In this document: positions 1-7,361 of the stretch, one piece after another
Layout of the letters: each line of letters opens with the position of its first letter
Numbering within the stretch: the stretch's first letter is position 1
DNA from: Candidatus Latescibacterota bacterium
GTDB lineage: Bacteria; JAAXHH01; JABIQT01
DNA: 13,469 nt
Direction: 5' to 3'
NCBI GenBank assembly: GCA_018667995.1
Contig: JABIQT010000710.1
Coordinates: 1-13,469 of the forward strand
Made by a program: the position numbers and the translations under genes
The notes under the pieces: generated by a model
Told to the model about the DNA's origin: nothing
Databases searched by the model: none
What the model saw: only the letters and a program-made list of their open reading frames with translations

Positions 1-1032
1 ATCTGGGTTGCCTTCAACCGAAATGTCAGGTCTATGTCCCGCCATATCTTCTTGATGCCCATTCCAATCTGCCAGAATCTGATGGGCCTCGTCCACACTC
101 TCTACAAGCACCATGGCTGATCTCAGTTTCGACGCGTTGGCAAAGCCCTTGAAGTAGGAGGAAAAGAACTTTCGCATCTCTCGGATAGCGATGCCCTCGC
201 CTCTATATTCCACCATCATCTTCAGATGATCCTTAGCCAGTTCGATGCGCTCGGAAAACGTTGGCGTCCAATCACCTGTGAAAATCCAGGGCGAATCGCG
301 GGCGGCACGAGCTATCATAACACCATCGCAACCGGTCTCCGCTGTCATCCGCACAGCATCCTGATACGAAAACACATCTCCGTTGCCGAATATGGGTATC
401 TGTGCTTTCTCTTTGGCTCGTGCTATCCAATCCCAATCGGCATTTCCCTTAAACTTCTGGGCAACCGTCCGGGCATGAATGGCGATAGCATGAGCGCCGG
501 CGTCGGGTGCGCGTTCTACGACGTCGAGAATGCTAATATTGCTGTGATCCCAGCCGAGACGCGTTTTGATGATAACCGGTATCTCTACGGCCTCTGACAC
601 GCGCCGCACAGTCTCCATCATACGTTCAATGTCCTTCAAGAACGCCGCACCTGAGTCAGATTTCAGGATCTTGGGTACAGAGCACCCGAAATTAATGTCC
701 ATTATCTGTGCCCCGCGCTCTTCCAGAACGCGGGCGCCCGCCACTATCCCATCTATCTCACTCCCGTATACCTGGGCAGCAAGTACTGATATGCCCGTTT
801 CATCATAAACCTCTGCATCACAGAAGTTCATCATGACCTCGGTCTTGTGGTTCTTGTGGATAATGGCGTTACAGTTGATAAACTCCACGCCCACCATCCG
901 TGCCCCCATCTGGGCACATATAAGGCGAAATGGCCAATTACTGATTCCGGCCATTGGCGCGAGCGTCAATATGGGCATATCCGCCCTTAACGGGGTAAGG
1001 GTATAACGACCTATATGTACTTCGTTCGGCAA
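1..1032 (-). CDS. tRNA-dihydrouridine synthase (Dus family), 3' end beyond the window
   Basis: FMN-dependent enzyme that reduces uridine to dihydrouridine in the D-loop region of tRNA. Visible Dus features in order: the N-terminal FMN-barrel signature LAPMAGISNWPFR, the active-site region INFGCSVPKILKSDSGAA with the catalytic Cys, IKTRLGWD, the HARTVAQKFKGNADW tRNA/FMN loop, and the phosphate-binding end IFGNGDVFSYQDA followed by GVMIARAARDSPWIF. About 340 residues are visible and the frame is open at base 1, so the C-terminus is missing. Start choice is uncertain. TTG at 1032 has an AGGGA Shine-Dalgarno seven bases upstream and supplies the usual VHIG segment before LAPMAG. ATG at 978 (preceded by AAGGGCGG) and ATG at 1089 are also in frame. 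Odd point: the usual GCP of the active site reads GCS. The family call is firm; the DusA/B/C class is not assigned. Confidence 0.93.
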   Translation of the reverse strand, partial: MPNEVHIGRYTLTPLRADMPILTLAPMAGISNWPFRLICAQMGARMVGVEFINCNAIIHKNHKTEVMMNFCDAEVYDETGISVLAAQVYGSEIDGIVAGARVLEERGAQIMDINFGCSVPKILKSDSGAAFLKDIERMMETVRRVSEAVEIPVIIKTRLGWDHSNISILDVVERAPDAGAHAIAIHARTVAQKFKGNADWDWIARAKEKAQIPIFGNGDVFSYQDAVRMTAETGCDGVMIARAARDSPWIFTGDWTPTFSERIELAKDHLKMMVEYRGEGIAIREMRKFFSSYFKGFANASKLRSAMVLVESVDEAHQILADWNGHQEDMAGHRPDISVEGNPD

Positions 1033-1131
1033 ATCAATATCCCTGGGAAGATGGTATTGTTGCGATTTTCGCGGGCGGGTGCCAAGCATTGCACGCCCAA
1101 TTTAGGAATACTCAAGTCTTGTAGTTGCGCG

Positions 1132-1160
1132 TTGACAGGCGCTCCCTGCGGCGATACCTT
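1132..1160 (+). promoter_or_regulatory. Putative promoter for the cupin gene
   Basis: A perfect TTGACA (1132-1137), a 17-base spacer and a weak -10 TACCTT (1155-1160). Transcription would start near 1167 and leave a leader of about 95 bases before the cupin ATG. The leader contains a short hairpin, GCCGT-AAA-ACGGC (1208-1220), and the palindrome GTCATGAC (1228-1235). The weak -10 makes this tentative. Confidence 0.35.
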
Positions 1161-1167
1161 GGCCGGC

Positions 1168-1197
1168 AATATAGCGCACATCATGAAGAACTGACAA
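1168..1197 (-). promoter_or_regulatory. Putative sigma-70 promoter for the dus gene
   Basis: On the minus strand, TTGTCA (1197-1192), an 18-base spacer and TATATT (1173-1168) match the sigma-70 consensus at 5/6 and 5/6. Transcription would start near 1161 and leave a leader of 70-180 bases depending on the dus start. It lies head-on to the weaker candidate promoter for the cupin. Prediction by eye only. Confidence 0.5.
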
Positions 1198-1261
1198 GCT
1201 GTTTTGGGCCGTAAAACGGCTGATCTGTCATGACGGACTGACACGAACGGAGAGAATTGAC

Positions 1262-1579
1262 ATGCCCGTAACACACGTAGAAGATATGAAGAAGTTCGCT
1301 GCGGAGAAATTCCAGAAGGTCAATCTATTCGATACGGAACGGATGTTCTGCGACATCTATTGTTTCGAGCCCGGACAAGAACAGACGTCCCATGCACATG
1401 CCGACAATGACAAAGTTTATTTCGTCTTGGAGGGAAGCGGCACATTCGGTCTCGGCGATGAGCAGATTGAAGGCAAACCCGGTACGGCCATTCATTGCCC
1501 TCCAACGGTCGACCACGGGGTTGTTAATAACGGTTCCGAGCGATTGGTGGTCCTTGTTTTCATGGCGCCACATCCCTAA
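1262..1579 (+). CDS. Small single-domain cupin (cupin_2 type)
   Basis: A 105-residue beta-barrel protein made of one cupin domain. Motif 1 is SHAHADNDKVYFVLEGSG, giving His44, His46 and Asp50 (in place of the more usual Glu). Motif 2 is CPPTVDHGVVNN with His85. These would form a metal site, so a metal-binding function is likely, but substrate and reaction cannot be read from the sequence: cupins of this size include sugar-binding, regulatory and small dioxygenase-like proteins. The ATG is preceded by GGAGAGA six bases upstream, so the start is secure. It stands alone, divergent from dus, and is followed at once by a hairpin terminator, so it looks monocistronic. No signal peptide; probably cytoplasmic. 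Confidence 0.88.
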   Translation: MPVTHVEDMKKFAAEKFQKVNLFDTERMFCDIYCFEPGQEQTSHAHADNDKVYFVLEGSGTFGLGDEQIEGKPGTAIHCPPTVDHGVVNNGSERLVVLVFMAPHP

Positions 1580-1586
1580 TTCAAAG

Positions 1587-1621
1587 AGAAATCCCCGAAT
1601 CAAGTCGATCCGGGGATTTCT
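1587..1621 (+). terminator. Hairpin terminator after the cupin gene
   Basis: A perfect 11-bp stem, AGAAATCCCCG (1587-1597) and CGGGGATTTCT (1611-1621), around a 13-base loop, eight bases after the cupin stop codon. The arms provide an A-rich and a T-rich flank, so it could act in both directions. No long T tract follows. Confidence 0.75.
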
Positions 1622-1670
1622 ATAATTGGTGCGTTAGGAGCCAAGGTCGGCCATGTAAGTCGTCCGACAA

Positions 1671-1706
1671 GCAGCGATGATCGATCAGCGGATACGAGAT
1701 CGCTGC
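1671..1706. repeat. Inverted repeat downstream of the unrecognised small gene
   Basis: Perfect 8-bp arms GCAGCGAT (1671-1678) and ATCGCTGC (1699-1706) with a 20-base loop. It lies between the cupin terminator and the 3' end of the minus-strand small gene. It could end that gene's transcript, but there is no T tract and the loop is long, so function is uncertain. Confidence 0.3.
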
Positions 1707-1761
1707 CTACGGGTAACCATCGTTAGACCCTATCCGCCCTGTAATCACCGCCATGGTTCGA

Positions 1762-2156
1762 TCAAAATACAGTAGCTACCCTCAGATCAGAAGCGGTATC
1801 CGCCGCTACCCACCCGTCTATATGCCAACTTTCATTGACCATTGGCACGGCCACCTCTATAGGAGACTCGTAGAGTACGCCGCCCGCTTCCTTACGGACG
1901 ATCTGCGTCGAGGTGCGGTCTCACCGAATGATAGTGCCTGTATGCCTCGCTCGCGTAAAACCGATCCCAGCAAAGCCAGACCATCAGGATCTCCCCAAGC
2001 CAAAACTGAGTTTCCCGATCGGAATTCCTGCATTACACGTTCCACACATCGGTCAAAGAAAGGCTCGGCTGGAAACATAACCGTAACGTGGCTCTTATTG
2101 CCTCGAGCCCACTTGAAAACCCTGCTGCCTTCGAACCCCCGATATATTAGCACCAT
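1762..2156 (-). pseudogene. Unrecognised small gene, apparently frameshifted
   Basis: I do not recognise the family. Expression signals are good: ATG at 2156 has AGGAGG eight bases upstream and a near-consensus promoter (2198-2226). The first frame is open for 99 codons, to 1857. After about residue 79 (near 1920) it turns into a basic run (APRRRSSVRKR). From the same point the -1 frame reads a more protein-like stretch, including QIVRKEAGGVLYESPIEVAV and VNESWHIDGWVAADTASD, ending in TGA at 1762-1764. One shift of -1 would join them into a protein of about 131 residues with no clear signal peptide or membrane segment. No classic slippery heptamer is visible near the junction, so an indel (real or sequencing error) is more likely than programmed frameshifting. 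The intact alternative is the 99-residue protein at 1857-2156. Confidence 0.5.
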
Positions 2157-2197
2157 CGTCCAGGCCTCCTCGTGGTTTGGCTGAAAACACTAAACAC

Positions 2198-2226
2198 AAG
2201 ATAAGTAGTACCTAAACATCTGTCAA
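2198..2226 (-). promoter_or_regulatory. Near-consensus sigma-70 promoter for the small minus-strand gene
   Basis: TTGACA (2226-2221), a 17-base spacer and TATCTT (2203-2198) on the minus strand, followed by AGGAGG (2170-2165) and ATG at 2156. Transcription would start near 2191. It is among the best promoters in the window and the main reason to treat the downstream reading frame as a real gene. Confidence 0.65.
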
Positions 2227-2614
2227 GTGCATTTAACGTGGCGCGGCTGATCACTCCTTTTGTAAAAGGTCCCTTAGAGTACGTCTCAAACGGATGCAAT
2301 CCAATGGGCAACCGACTGCCTATCTAGGTTTATACGCAATTTGGGTGCCAGAAGATCCAGATTGCCCATAGACGACGGGAACACTCCAAGTAGAGACGGG
2401 TTTCTTAGACAGAGTGATCCCAAGAATAGTACGCTGCAGATTGAATGGAGGAGCATCTCACTATTAGGCAGCTTCTTTGGTAGACTCAATCCCCTACGAT
2501 GAACTCCTACTGCTTTCATGGATCAACTCTATGGTTACGCATTCTTCATTAGAACTGGTGGTCAACTAATACGGTCTGATCGTGTCCTGATATCTCGTGG
2601 TATGTCCCATAGAA
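2227..2614. other. Intergenic stretch with no supported gene
   Basis: About 390 bases between the small gene's promoter and the terminator of the kynurenine cluster. Short open frames exist on both strands, but none has a convincing Shine-Dalgarno or a recognisable sequence. The only structure seen is a short perfect inverted repeat, CCTTTT-GT-AAAAGG (2256-2269), about 30 bases upstream of the -35 box of the promoter at 2198-2226. That position could suit an operator, but there is no further support. Confidence 0.5.
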
Positions 2615-2646
2615 ATGGCGGTGAGCTGACATCAGCTCACCGCCAT
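2615..2646 (-). terminator. Long perfect hairpin ending the kynurenine cluster
   Basis: A 32-base inverted repeat with 15-bp arms, ATGGCGGTGAGCTGA (2615-2629) and TCAGCTCACCGCCAT (2632-2646), and only two bases between them. It starts 31 bases past the stop codon of nbaC. On the minus strand it is followed by TTTCT, a short T tract, so it fits a rho-independent terminator. The long, GC-rich stem could also protect the 3' end of the mRNA. Confidence 0.75.
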
Positions 2647-2677
2647 GGTACGTGTTTTAAGTGCTTATAGGTTCCGG

Positions 2678-3205
2678 TTATGCTTTCGCCGGCGCCTCCA
2701 TTACTGTTCCACATTGACTGCAGGTACGACTCTCTTGATCGCTGAAGAACCGATTCATGATGGGGGGAAGCTGCTTCACGATGTCGTCAAGATGAAAATA
2801 CTCATCATAGAGTTTCTCATTGCAGCTTTCACAGAACCACATGAACCCATCCTGCTGCGCCTCATCCTTGCGAACGAGCTCCATTACCAGACCTACCGTA
2901 TTCGCCGGCCGCTGTGGCGAATGAGGTACTTTCGGTGGTAGTAGGAATATCTCTCCCTCACGGATGGGAATATCGACGGGCTTACCTTCGTCGATAATCC
3001 TGAGAACAATGTCACCTTCCACCTGGTAAAAGAACTCCTCACCCTCATTGTAGTGGAAGTCCTTTCGGGCATTGGGGCCACCGACGACCATCACTATAAA
3101 ATCCTCGGCCTCAGTGTACACGCACTGGTTACCAACAGGGGGTTTAAGCAGGTGCCGATGTTCGTCAATCCATCCCTTGAAATTGAACGGAGCATTTACT
3201 GCCAT
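2678..3205 (-). CDS. nbaC: 3-hydroxyanthranilate 3,4-dioxygenase
   Basis: Fe(II) cupin dioxygenase that opens 3-hydroxyanthranilate to 2-amino-3-carboxymuconate semialdehyde (ACMS), in the cytoplasm. Length is 175 residues, normal for the bacterial enzyme. Metal ligands are His51, Glu57 (HYNEGEE) and His95 (PPKVPHSPQRP). Arg47 and Arg99 sit where the family binds the substrate carboxylate. The C-terminal rubredoxin-like second metal site is complete: CESC (Cys125, Cys128) and CSQC (Cys162, Cys165). The ATG has the strong Shine-Dalgarno AGGAGGAG (3211-3218) five bases upstream, so the start is firm and translation is probably efficient. It is the last gene of the cluster, 71 bases after the dipeptidase gene and just ahead of the terminator. 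Confidence 0.97.
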   Translation of the reverse strand: MAVNAPFNFKGWIDEHRHLLKPPVGNQCVYTEAEDFIVMVVGGPNARKDFHYNEGEEFFYQVEGDIVLRIIDEGKPVDIPIREGEIFLLPPKVPHSPQRPANTVGLVMELVRKDEAQQDGFMWFCESCNEKLYDEYFHLDDIVKQLPPIMNRFFSDQESRTCSQCGTVMEAPAKA

Positions 3206-3276
3206 ACGATCTCCTCCTCTTTATGAATGTGCACCACACTTCTACGTACGCTATAGAATTCAGGTTTTACTATCGA

Positions 3277-4041
3277 TTATCGCACTGGAAACTCGAAGTA
3301 TCTGTCTGAAAATGGCTCACGGATCAGCGTGAAATGCCACCACTCTTTTTCGTAGGATCTGAAGCCATGGCGGACCATGACGGTCCTGAGCATCAGACGA
3401 TTGGACCGCTGGACTTCCGTAAGATTGTCATGCAGCGGCCAGGATTCAACACCGAAGAAATCGTAGGGGCTACCCATGTCGAGTTCAGGCCTCGAACTAT
3501 CTCTGAGATCGACAACAGTCAGATCAACTGTACTTCCACGGCTATGTCCTGAACGAGCTGAAATGTATCCCTCGGCAAAGAGTCTATCTTTGGACACCTG
3601 CGGGTAATAAGCGGCTTTCATGGTCGTATCGGTTAGATCGCTGGCCCACCGTACAAAATGGTCGACCGCAGACTGAGGCCGATATGCGTCAAAAACCTTG
3701 AGTCCGAGGCCAAATTGACTCAAATCTGATTGAACCCCCGCTAGGGCAGCGGAAGCTAGACGGGTCGTGATGACCCGGGAAGCCTTATAGCCGTCTATTG
3801 GAACTCCGATAAAGTTGTTCCGTGAAAAGTATCTAAGCTCCACCTCCAGATCGGGAATCACAGTGTCCGCATATGCGAAGCCCGGAGGTAATGCGCCAGG
3901 GCTGACCTGCTGGCCGAGGGCGGTGCTTGAAAGGGAACATATGAATATAATAGCCGAGGACCAAAGTCGCAGACGACACCATGGATGCCGGAGATCACTC
4001 GCCACACACTTAACCACAGGATTTAGATCGTAGCGATACAT
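3277..4041 (-). CDS. Secreted D-alanyl-D-alanine dipeptidase (VanX/DdpX family, M15D)
   Basis: Zinc dipeptidase family that cleaves D-Ala-D-Ala, known from vancomycin resistance (VanX) and from D-Ala-D-Ala scavenging (DdpX, also called PcgL). The 254 residues include an N-terminal export signal: a basic stretch, then a hydrophobic segment WSSAIIFICSLSSTALG (about 27-43) with likely cleavage before QQ, so it should act in the periplasm. Catalytic motifs are intact: AYRPQ (Arg121), SGHSRGSTVD (zinc ligands His166 and Asp173), DMGSPYDFF, and EWWHF (catalytic Glu233, zinc ligand His236). The start overlaps the 3' end of the deaminase gene by 19 bases, implying translational coupling, and nbaC follows 71 bases downstream. 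No vanH- or vanA-like partner is present, so antibiotic resistance is unlikely; peptidoglycan or dipeptide turnover is more probable. Its place in a tryptophan operon is unexplained. The unusually long n-region suggests a later start is possible. Confidence 0.9.
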   Translation of the reverse strand: MYRYDLNPVVKCVASDLRHPWCRLRLWSSAIIFICSLSSTALGQQVSPGALPPGFAYADTVIPDLEVELRYFSRNNFIGVPIDGYKASRVITTRLASAALAGVQSDLSQFGLGLKVFDAYRPQSAVDHFVRWASDLTDTTMKAAYYPQVSKDRLFAEGYISARSGHSRGSTVDLTVVDLRDSSRPELDMGSPYDFFGVESWPLHDNLTEVQRSNRLMLRTVMVRHGFRSYEKEWWHFTLIREPFSDRYFEFPVR

Positions 4042-4442
4042 TTAACCTCGACCGCTATTTTCGTGGGCAATCGGCTTACCTCCACGGTGGTTCGACAGGG
4101 CGGATTCACGCTGAAGTAGTCAGCGTAGATACGATTGAAAGTGGGAAAATCGTCCTGCATGTTGGTTAGGAAGACCGTCACATCAACCAGTTTCTCCCAA
4201 GAGGAACCGGCATCTTCAAGAATGTACCGAACGTTCCGGAAGACTGAATGACACTGCTCGGCAATATCGTAGGAGACGATGTTGCCATCCACGTCAAGTG
4301 TTACTCCAGGGATGTCAGTGGCCCCTTTTTCGCGAGGACCAATTCCTGAGAGGAAGAGCAATTCGCCTACCCGCCTGGCATGGGGATATAGTCCGACCGG
4401 ATCCGGCGCTCGATCCGACTTAAAGGATTGTTCACTGGACAT
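4023..4442 (-). CDS. RidA/YjgF-type 2-aminomuconate deaminase
   Basis: Member of the RidA fold family. Next to an aminomuconate semialdehyde dehydrogenase, the expected reaction is hydrolytic removal of ammonia from 2-aminomuconate to give 4-oxalocrotonate (2-oxo-3-hexenedioate). The 139 residues contain HARRVGELLFLSGIGPR, the VFLTNMQDDFPTFN segment, and PCRTTVEV with the conserved Arg that binds the carboxylate in RidA proteins, ending in AVEVKCIATI. This start gives the usual family length and an N-terminus (MSSEQSFKSDRAPDPVG) of familiar shape, though its Shine-Dalgarno is weak. An in-frame start at 4538 would add 32 residues that do not look like the family. The stop overlaps the dipeptidase start. 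The RidA call is firm; the deaminase role rests mainly on context. Confidence 0.88.
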   Translation of the reverse strand: MSSEQSFKSDRAPDPVGLYPHARRVGELLFLSGIGPREKGATDIPGVTLDVDGNIVSYDIAEQCHSVFRNVRYILEDAGSSWEKLVDVTVFLTNMQDDFPTFNRIYADYFSVNPPCRTTVEVSRLPTKIAVEVKCIATI

Positions 4443-4604
4443 CAATTCACTTTCTGTGAGATGTTTTGGACTGTTTGCAACTAAGAAAAACCTATCGTAA
4501 GTACCGGCGGCGGCTTCCTCAGTGGTAATAGCGATCAATGAGATCGACTCGACTGCTATGGCTGTAAGACTGGACGATCCTCATGGGGATCAAGCCAGAC
4601 GCTC

Positions 4605-6047
4605 TCATATCTTCACGCACACATTCTTAGCCTCGGTAAAGAATCGCAACGCCTCGATACCCCCTTCCCTCCCGACTCCAGACTGTTTCATGCCTCCAAA
4701 GGGCGTTCGCAGATCGCGGAGCATCCAGCAATTTATCCAGACGATACCAGCCTGGAGGTGGTTTGCCACACGATGTGCGCGTGTGAGATTCTCGGTCCAT
4801 AGCGAGGCGGCAAGCCCGTAAGCGGTACCATTTGCAAAACCAAGTACTTCTTCCTCGGATTCGAAGGGAGATAGCGTAACCACGGGACCGAAAATCTCCT
4901 CCTGATTGGTCCGGCAGTCGGACGATAGTCCTTCGATGACCGTCGGTGCCACAAACCACCCGTCTCTGCATCTGCCCTCAAGGTAGACCTGCTTTCCACC
5001 AACAAGGATCTCGCCGCCCTCTTGCCGGGCCAACTCGACGTACGCCAGTATCTTCTCCATGTGAGCCTTCGAGACTATCGCCCCGAGCTGGCTCTTTTCA
5101 TCCAACGGATCATCTATAGTCAAAGCGGCGGTCCTCGCCACAAAATCCCGGCGGAATTTGTCATATATGGACTGTTCGACATAGATCCGAGAGCCACAGA
5201 GACAGATCTCGCCCTGGTTAGCGAAGGAAGAACGAATCGTAGTATCGAGCATCGTATCATAGTCGCAGTCCGCAAAAATGATATTCGGATTCTTGCCGCC
5301 AAGCTCAAGAGAGAGTTTCTTAAACATGGGAGCTGCAGTGGCGGCTATGGTCGCCCCCGTCTTCGTTCCCCCTGTGAACGACAGAACCGGCACGTCCGGA
5401 TGACGTGTAATTGCACTGCCCACTTTATGCCCATATCCATGTACGATGTTTAATACCCCGGGTGGCAAACCCGCTTCTATGCACAATTCTGACAGAAGAT
5501 ATGCCGTCATGGGAGTCAATTCCGAAGGCTTCGCAACTACACAGTTTCCAGCGGCAAGCGCAGGGGCGATCTTCCAGGTAAAGAGATACAGCGGCAAATT
5601 CCATGGGGAAATACAGCCGGCAACGCCAATGGGGTTTCGCAACGTGTAGTTAAGCGCCGTGCCCTCCATGGGATGGGCCTCACTCGAGAATTGCTGAATA
5701 GCGGTTGCATAGAATTCGAAGTTACTGGCAGCACGAGGAATATCTATGGCTCGAGCGAGTGAGACAGGCTTCCCATTGTCCACAGACTCCGCCAGCGACA
5801 GTCTTTCCAGGTCTCGCCGAAGCAGCCCAGCGATACTCGACAGAAACGATGCACGCTCAAGGGAGGAACGATCGGACCAAGCAGGATAGGCCTCGGCGGC
5901 TGACGTCACTGCTTTGAGCACGTCCGGTTCATCCGAGTCGGGCACCAGACTATATATAGCTCCGGTAGCAGGATCTGGATTTTCAATGAAGGTCTCAGAG
6001 ATGGGATCGACGAGTTCTCCATTTATGTAATTCTTAATCGATTGCAC
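4605..6047 (-). CDS. nbaE: 2-aminomuconate 6-semialdehyde dehydrogenase
   Basis: NAD-dependent aldehyde dehydrogenase that oxidises 2-aminomuconate semialdehyde to 2-aminomuconate in the cytoplasm. The 480 residues match the ALDH8/HMSDH-like subgroup. Visible motifs: ISPWNLPLYLF with Asn150, VVAKPSELTP (Lys173, cofactor), FTGGTKTG (NAD loop), LELGGKNPN with general base Glu248, and NQGEICLCGSR with nucleophile Cys282. The double-cysteine ICLCGSR form is typical of muconic semialdehyde enzymes. The start is GTG at 6047, preceded by AGGA about 11 bases upstream; the following residues (SIKNYINGELVDP) match the usual family N-terminus. It is followed by the RidA-type deaminase gene after a short gap (about 160 bases with the deaminase start chosen here). 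The substrate is inferred from subgroup motifs plus neighbours; a hydroxymuconic semialdehyde dehydrogenase is the main alternative. Confidence 0.94.
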   Translation of the reverse strand: MQSIKNYINGELVDPISETFIENPDPATGAIYSLVPDSDEPDVLKAVTSAAEAYPAWSDRSSLERASFLSSIAGLLRRDLERLSLAESVDNGKPVSLARAIDIPRAASNFEFYATAIQQFSSEAHPMEGTALNYTLRNPIGVAGCISPWNLPLYLFTWKIAPALAAGNCVVAKPSELTPMTAYLLSELCIEAGLPPGVLNIVHGYGHKVGSAITRHPDVPVLSFTGGTKTGATIAATAAPMFKKLSLELGGKNPNIIFADCDYDTMLDTTIRSSFANQGEICLCGSRIYVEQSIYDKFRRDFVARTAALTIDDPLDEKSQLGAIVSKAHMEKILAYVELARQEGGEILVGGKQVYLEGRCRDGWFVAPTVIEGLSSDCRTNQEEIFGPVVTLSPFESEEEVLGFANGTAYGLAASLWTENLTRAHRVANHLQAGIVWINCWMLRDLRTPFGGMKQSGVGREGGIEALRFFTEAKNVCVKI

Positions 6048-6142
6048 GTAATTCGCTGTCCTATTGTTTAGGGAATGTCCAATCCCGGCAACGATGCATT
6101 ACAACCTGGCCACATTCGAAAATCGGCCGAAGATAGGGAAGG

Positions 6143-7225
6143 CTATTTTGCTCTATCGCCGAAGAAACCGAGGGTCTGCTGGACATCATCAGGCAGAGGC
6201 GGCAAGGCAGATCGCGGAATCAGGAATGTGGACAGATTGAACAGATCAGTGAAGACCTTGTGTTTCTCCACCGTCGATCTCAGGTACTGGTATCCAACGG
6301 ATCCGCCCGTACCCACTTTGGTACCAATCATACGGTGCACCATAAGCGCGTGTCGATAACGCCAGGTAGTAAACCACTCGTCCATATCGACCAAGACGGT
6401 CAACAGGCGATAGGGTAGATGCAGAATTGGTTCGTCACGGTATAAATGAATCAATAGGGCCGCTACTGTCGCACGATGGGAAAGCCGCCACCGGCCTTTC
6501 TCGATCAAGGCCTCATGCTTCTCCTTATCGAACACGGCACTGAAATGTGCGGCATTACCAGCAACTTCCTTCAGTTGAACTTCTTTCTCCTCGTCAGACC
6601 AGCGATCGTTCGCATGGATAATGTCGCGGTCCACCTGAAAATGCTGGTCGACGGCTTGCCGATAGCTCTCCCAGAAGTTAAACCCCTCGAATTCAACGTA
6701 TGGGGTTCGTTCGAGCCACGACTCGATCAGATCGAACAGGGAACGCGATTCTTCGGCCTCACGAATGACCTCCTGATGATCCGGAGTGACATGAGCATAA
6801 TACGGCTGCTTGTCGTAACGCATGCGTTGTTCGGGTAGCACACCCAGCTTATTCTCAATTACCCGGAACTGAACACTCTGAAATCCCGATGCGGGAGCCA
6901 GCAGCTGCCGGAACTCCAGAAAATCCAGAGATGTCATCGTCTCGATCACGCTGAGCTGGTCCACCAGCACTTTCTGGATCTCGGTAATACGCAGCAATCT
7001 TGAGACAGCAATTCCGACTTGCTTTTCGTCGATACGATCCCGACCGAATGTGCTCAACACATCACTCAACTCATGCAGTATTTGCTTGAACCAGAGCTCG
7101 TAGACCTGATGCATAATAATAAACAGCATCTCATCATGCGCCTCAGTGCCGTGCTCGGCGCTCACTGGCTTCTGTGCATTCAGGATGCGATCAAGCTGAA
7201 GATAATCTGAGTAATATTGTTTCAT
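6143..7225 (-). CDS. kynA: Tryptophan 2,3-dioxygenase, eukaryote-like long form
   Basis: Haem enzyme that inserts O2 into L-tryptophan to give N-formylkynurenine, the first step of the pathway, in the cytoplasm. About 360 residues, longer than the roughly 280-residue proteobacterial enzymes. Features: EAHDEMLFIIMHQVYELWFK with the distal His39, and WRYRHALMVHRMIGTKVGTGG with the proximal haem-ligand His and the substrate ammonium loop. YQYLRSTVE and KVFTDLFNLSTFLIPR follow; this last tail is characteristic of the animal-type enzyme. ATG at 7225 is chosen because AAGGA lies just upstream, although the spacing is tight. An in-frame ATG at 7240 and GTG at 7252 are alternatives with poorer signals. 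It lies 136 bases after kmo and ends with TAG. Confidence 0.96.
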   Translation of the reverse strand: MKQYYSDYLQLDRILNAQKPVSAEHGTEAHDEMLFIIMHQVYELWFKQILHELSDVLSTFGRDRIDEKQVGIAVSRLLRITEIQKVLVDQLSVIETMTSLDFLEFRQLLAPASGFQSVQFRVIENKLGVLPEQRMRYDKQPYYAHVTPDHQEVIREAEESRSLFDLIESWLERTPYVEFEGFNFWESYRQAVDQHFQVDRDIIHANDRWSDEEKEVQLKEVAGNAAHFSAVFDKEKHEALIEKGRWRLSHRATVAALLIHLYRDEPILHLPYRLLTVLVDMDEWFTTWRYRHALMVHRMIGTKVGTGGSVGYQYLRSTVEKHKVFTDLFNLSTFLIPRSALPPLPDDVQQTLGFFGDRAK

Positions 7226-7361
7226 TGGTCCTTGATCCATAAGTTCACGCACATGAGCTCAATACGGATAACCCGGTCGTAAATCAGAACATTTCGAAGT
7301 AATGCTCACGCGGGGTGCCTTCATCGAGTGACGCGTCCCGATTCCGACAACTAAATCTACC

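Noticed and set aside
226-808. Plus-strand frames opposite dus
   Set aside because: Antisense shadows of a clearly conserved enzyme.
1011-1274. 87-codon minus-strand frame upstream of dus
   Set aside because: It is in a different frame from dus, spans the promoter region of both divergent genes and has no Shine-Dalgarno.
1753-2184. 143-codon open frame on the plus strand across the small gene
   Set aside because: No Shine-Dalgarno, low-complexity Ser/Arg-rich composition, and it lies opposite a frame with a promoter and strong ribosome binding site.
2286-2519. 77-codon minus-strand open frame in the intergenic stretch
   Set aside because: No ribosome binding site, no recognisable sequence and no promoter; looks like chance.
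2518-2670. Plus-strand frame of about 50 codons starting at ATG 2518 and running through the terminator hairpin
   Set aside because: It reads through the perfect hairpin that ends nbaC transcription and has no ribosome binding site or known motif.
3277-4041. Vancomycin-resistance cassette
   Set aside because: Only a VanX-family dipeptidase is present; no VanA/VanB-type ligase, VanH dehydrogenase or VanRS-type regulators lie nearby.
4576-4591. Short inverted repeat GATCC...GGATC between the dehydrogenase and deaminase genes
   Set aside because: Five-base arms are expected by chance and no T tract follows.
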